NCBI GenBank assembly: GCA_037968895.1
Contig: JBBKWJ010000234.1
Coordinates: forward strand, 1 to 6,819
Origin: JBBKWJ01 sp037968895
Lineage (GTDB): Bacteria; Actinomycetota; Acidimicrobiia; Acidimicrobiales; SZUA-35
Length of the DNA: 6,819 nt
Reading direction: 5' to 3'
Below the pieces are notes generated by a model. The model did no database searches. It worked only from the letters and a program-made list of their open reading frames with translations, and was not told the DNA's origin. Position numbers and translations under genes: made by a program. Position 1 is the first letter of the stretch; every line of letters begins with the position of its first letter. Below are positions 6,546 through 6,819 of this stretch, in pieces.

Positions 6546-6819
6546 GTACGCACGAACACTCGGCCCCGTCGGCAGCCCTGCAGGCCGATTTCAGGCATGA
6601 GCCGCTCGACGGTGCAGCGGGCGACTCTGATGCCGGCCTTGTTCAGCTGGTCCCAGATCTTGTCCGCGCCATACACCGACAGGTTCTGTTCCCACACCCG
6701 CAAAATCTGCGGCTTGAGCTCGGCGTCACGAATCGACCGCTGCGACGGCGGCCGCGCTTTGGCCGCGTAGTAGGTGGATGGGGCGACGCCAAGAGTCTTG
6801 GCGATCGGCTCGATACCCC
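6541..6819 (-). mobile_element. IS3-family transposase OrfB fragment
   Basis: Read from the right edge on the minus strand, the frame gives EPIAKTLGVAPSTYYAAKA, then RPPSQRSIRDAELKPQI, VYGADKIWDQLNKAGIRVA, RCTVERLMPEIGLQGCRRG and VRTTV. This is the N-terminal third of IS3-family OrfB, including its HTH_21-type helix-turn-helix. Homology ends at about 6541. The frame runs on to a stop at 6410, but that tail is not transposase-like. The C-terminal DDE (rve) catalytic domain is absent, so the copy is dead unless the rest lies elsewhere. The 5' end and any OrfA lie beyond the window. No terminal inverted repeat is visible at the junction. It marks past insertion or rearrangement beside the lipoprotein gene. 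Confidence 0.85.

Overview
The window is GC-rich bacterial DNA. The lipoprotein signal and Pro-rich linker at the right, the TTG start of the large gene and the base composition fit an actinobacterium or a similar high-GC lineage. Nothing here fixes the taxon.

Layout: positions 1-71 hold no gene I can support. Positions 72-1247 (minus) encode a standalone LanC-type lanthionine cyclase. An 89-bp divergent promoter region follows, with a sigma70-like promoter and a perfect 15-bp palindrome over its -35 box. Positions 1337-1759 (plus) encode a 140-residue RiPP precursor: an NHLP (nitrile-hydratase-like) leader followed by a Cys/Thr-rich C-terminal core. Six bases later, and in the same frame after one TGA, a 919-residue class II lanthipeptide synthetase (LanM) begins at a TTG (1766-4525). 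Positions 4526-4866 hold no convincing gene. Positions 4867-6192 (minus) encode a secreted lipoprotein with a probable beta-propeller domain. Beyond it lie a plus-strand gene remnant with a good promoter (about 6314-6545) and, from about 6541 to the right edge (minus), a truncated IS3-family transposase (OrfB).

How the genes may work together: the LanM dehydratase half should phosphorylate Ser/Thr in the core and eliminate phosphate to give Dha/Dhb. Cys thiols are then added to make (methyl)lanthionine rings. The LanM cyclase half keeps three zinc cysteines (C799, C843, C844), but a Tyr (Y741) stands where LanC enzymes carry the active-site His. The divergent standalone LanC has that His (H204) and its own Cys-Cys-Cys zinc site. 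The most interesting reading is a split lanthipeptide pathway in which LanM dehydrates and the separate LanC supplies or completes cyclisation. No transporter, leader protease or regulator gene lies in the window; they would have to be outside it, most plausibly to the left.
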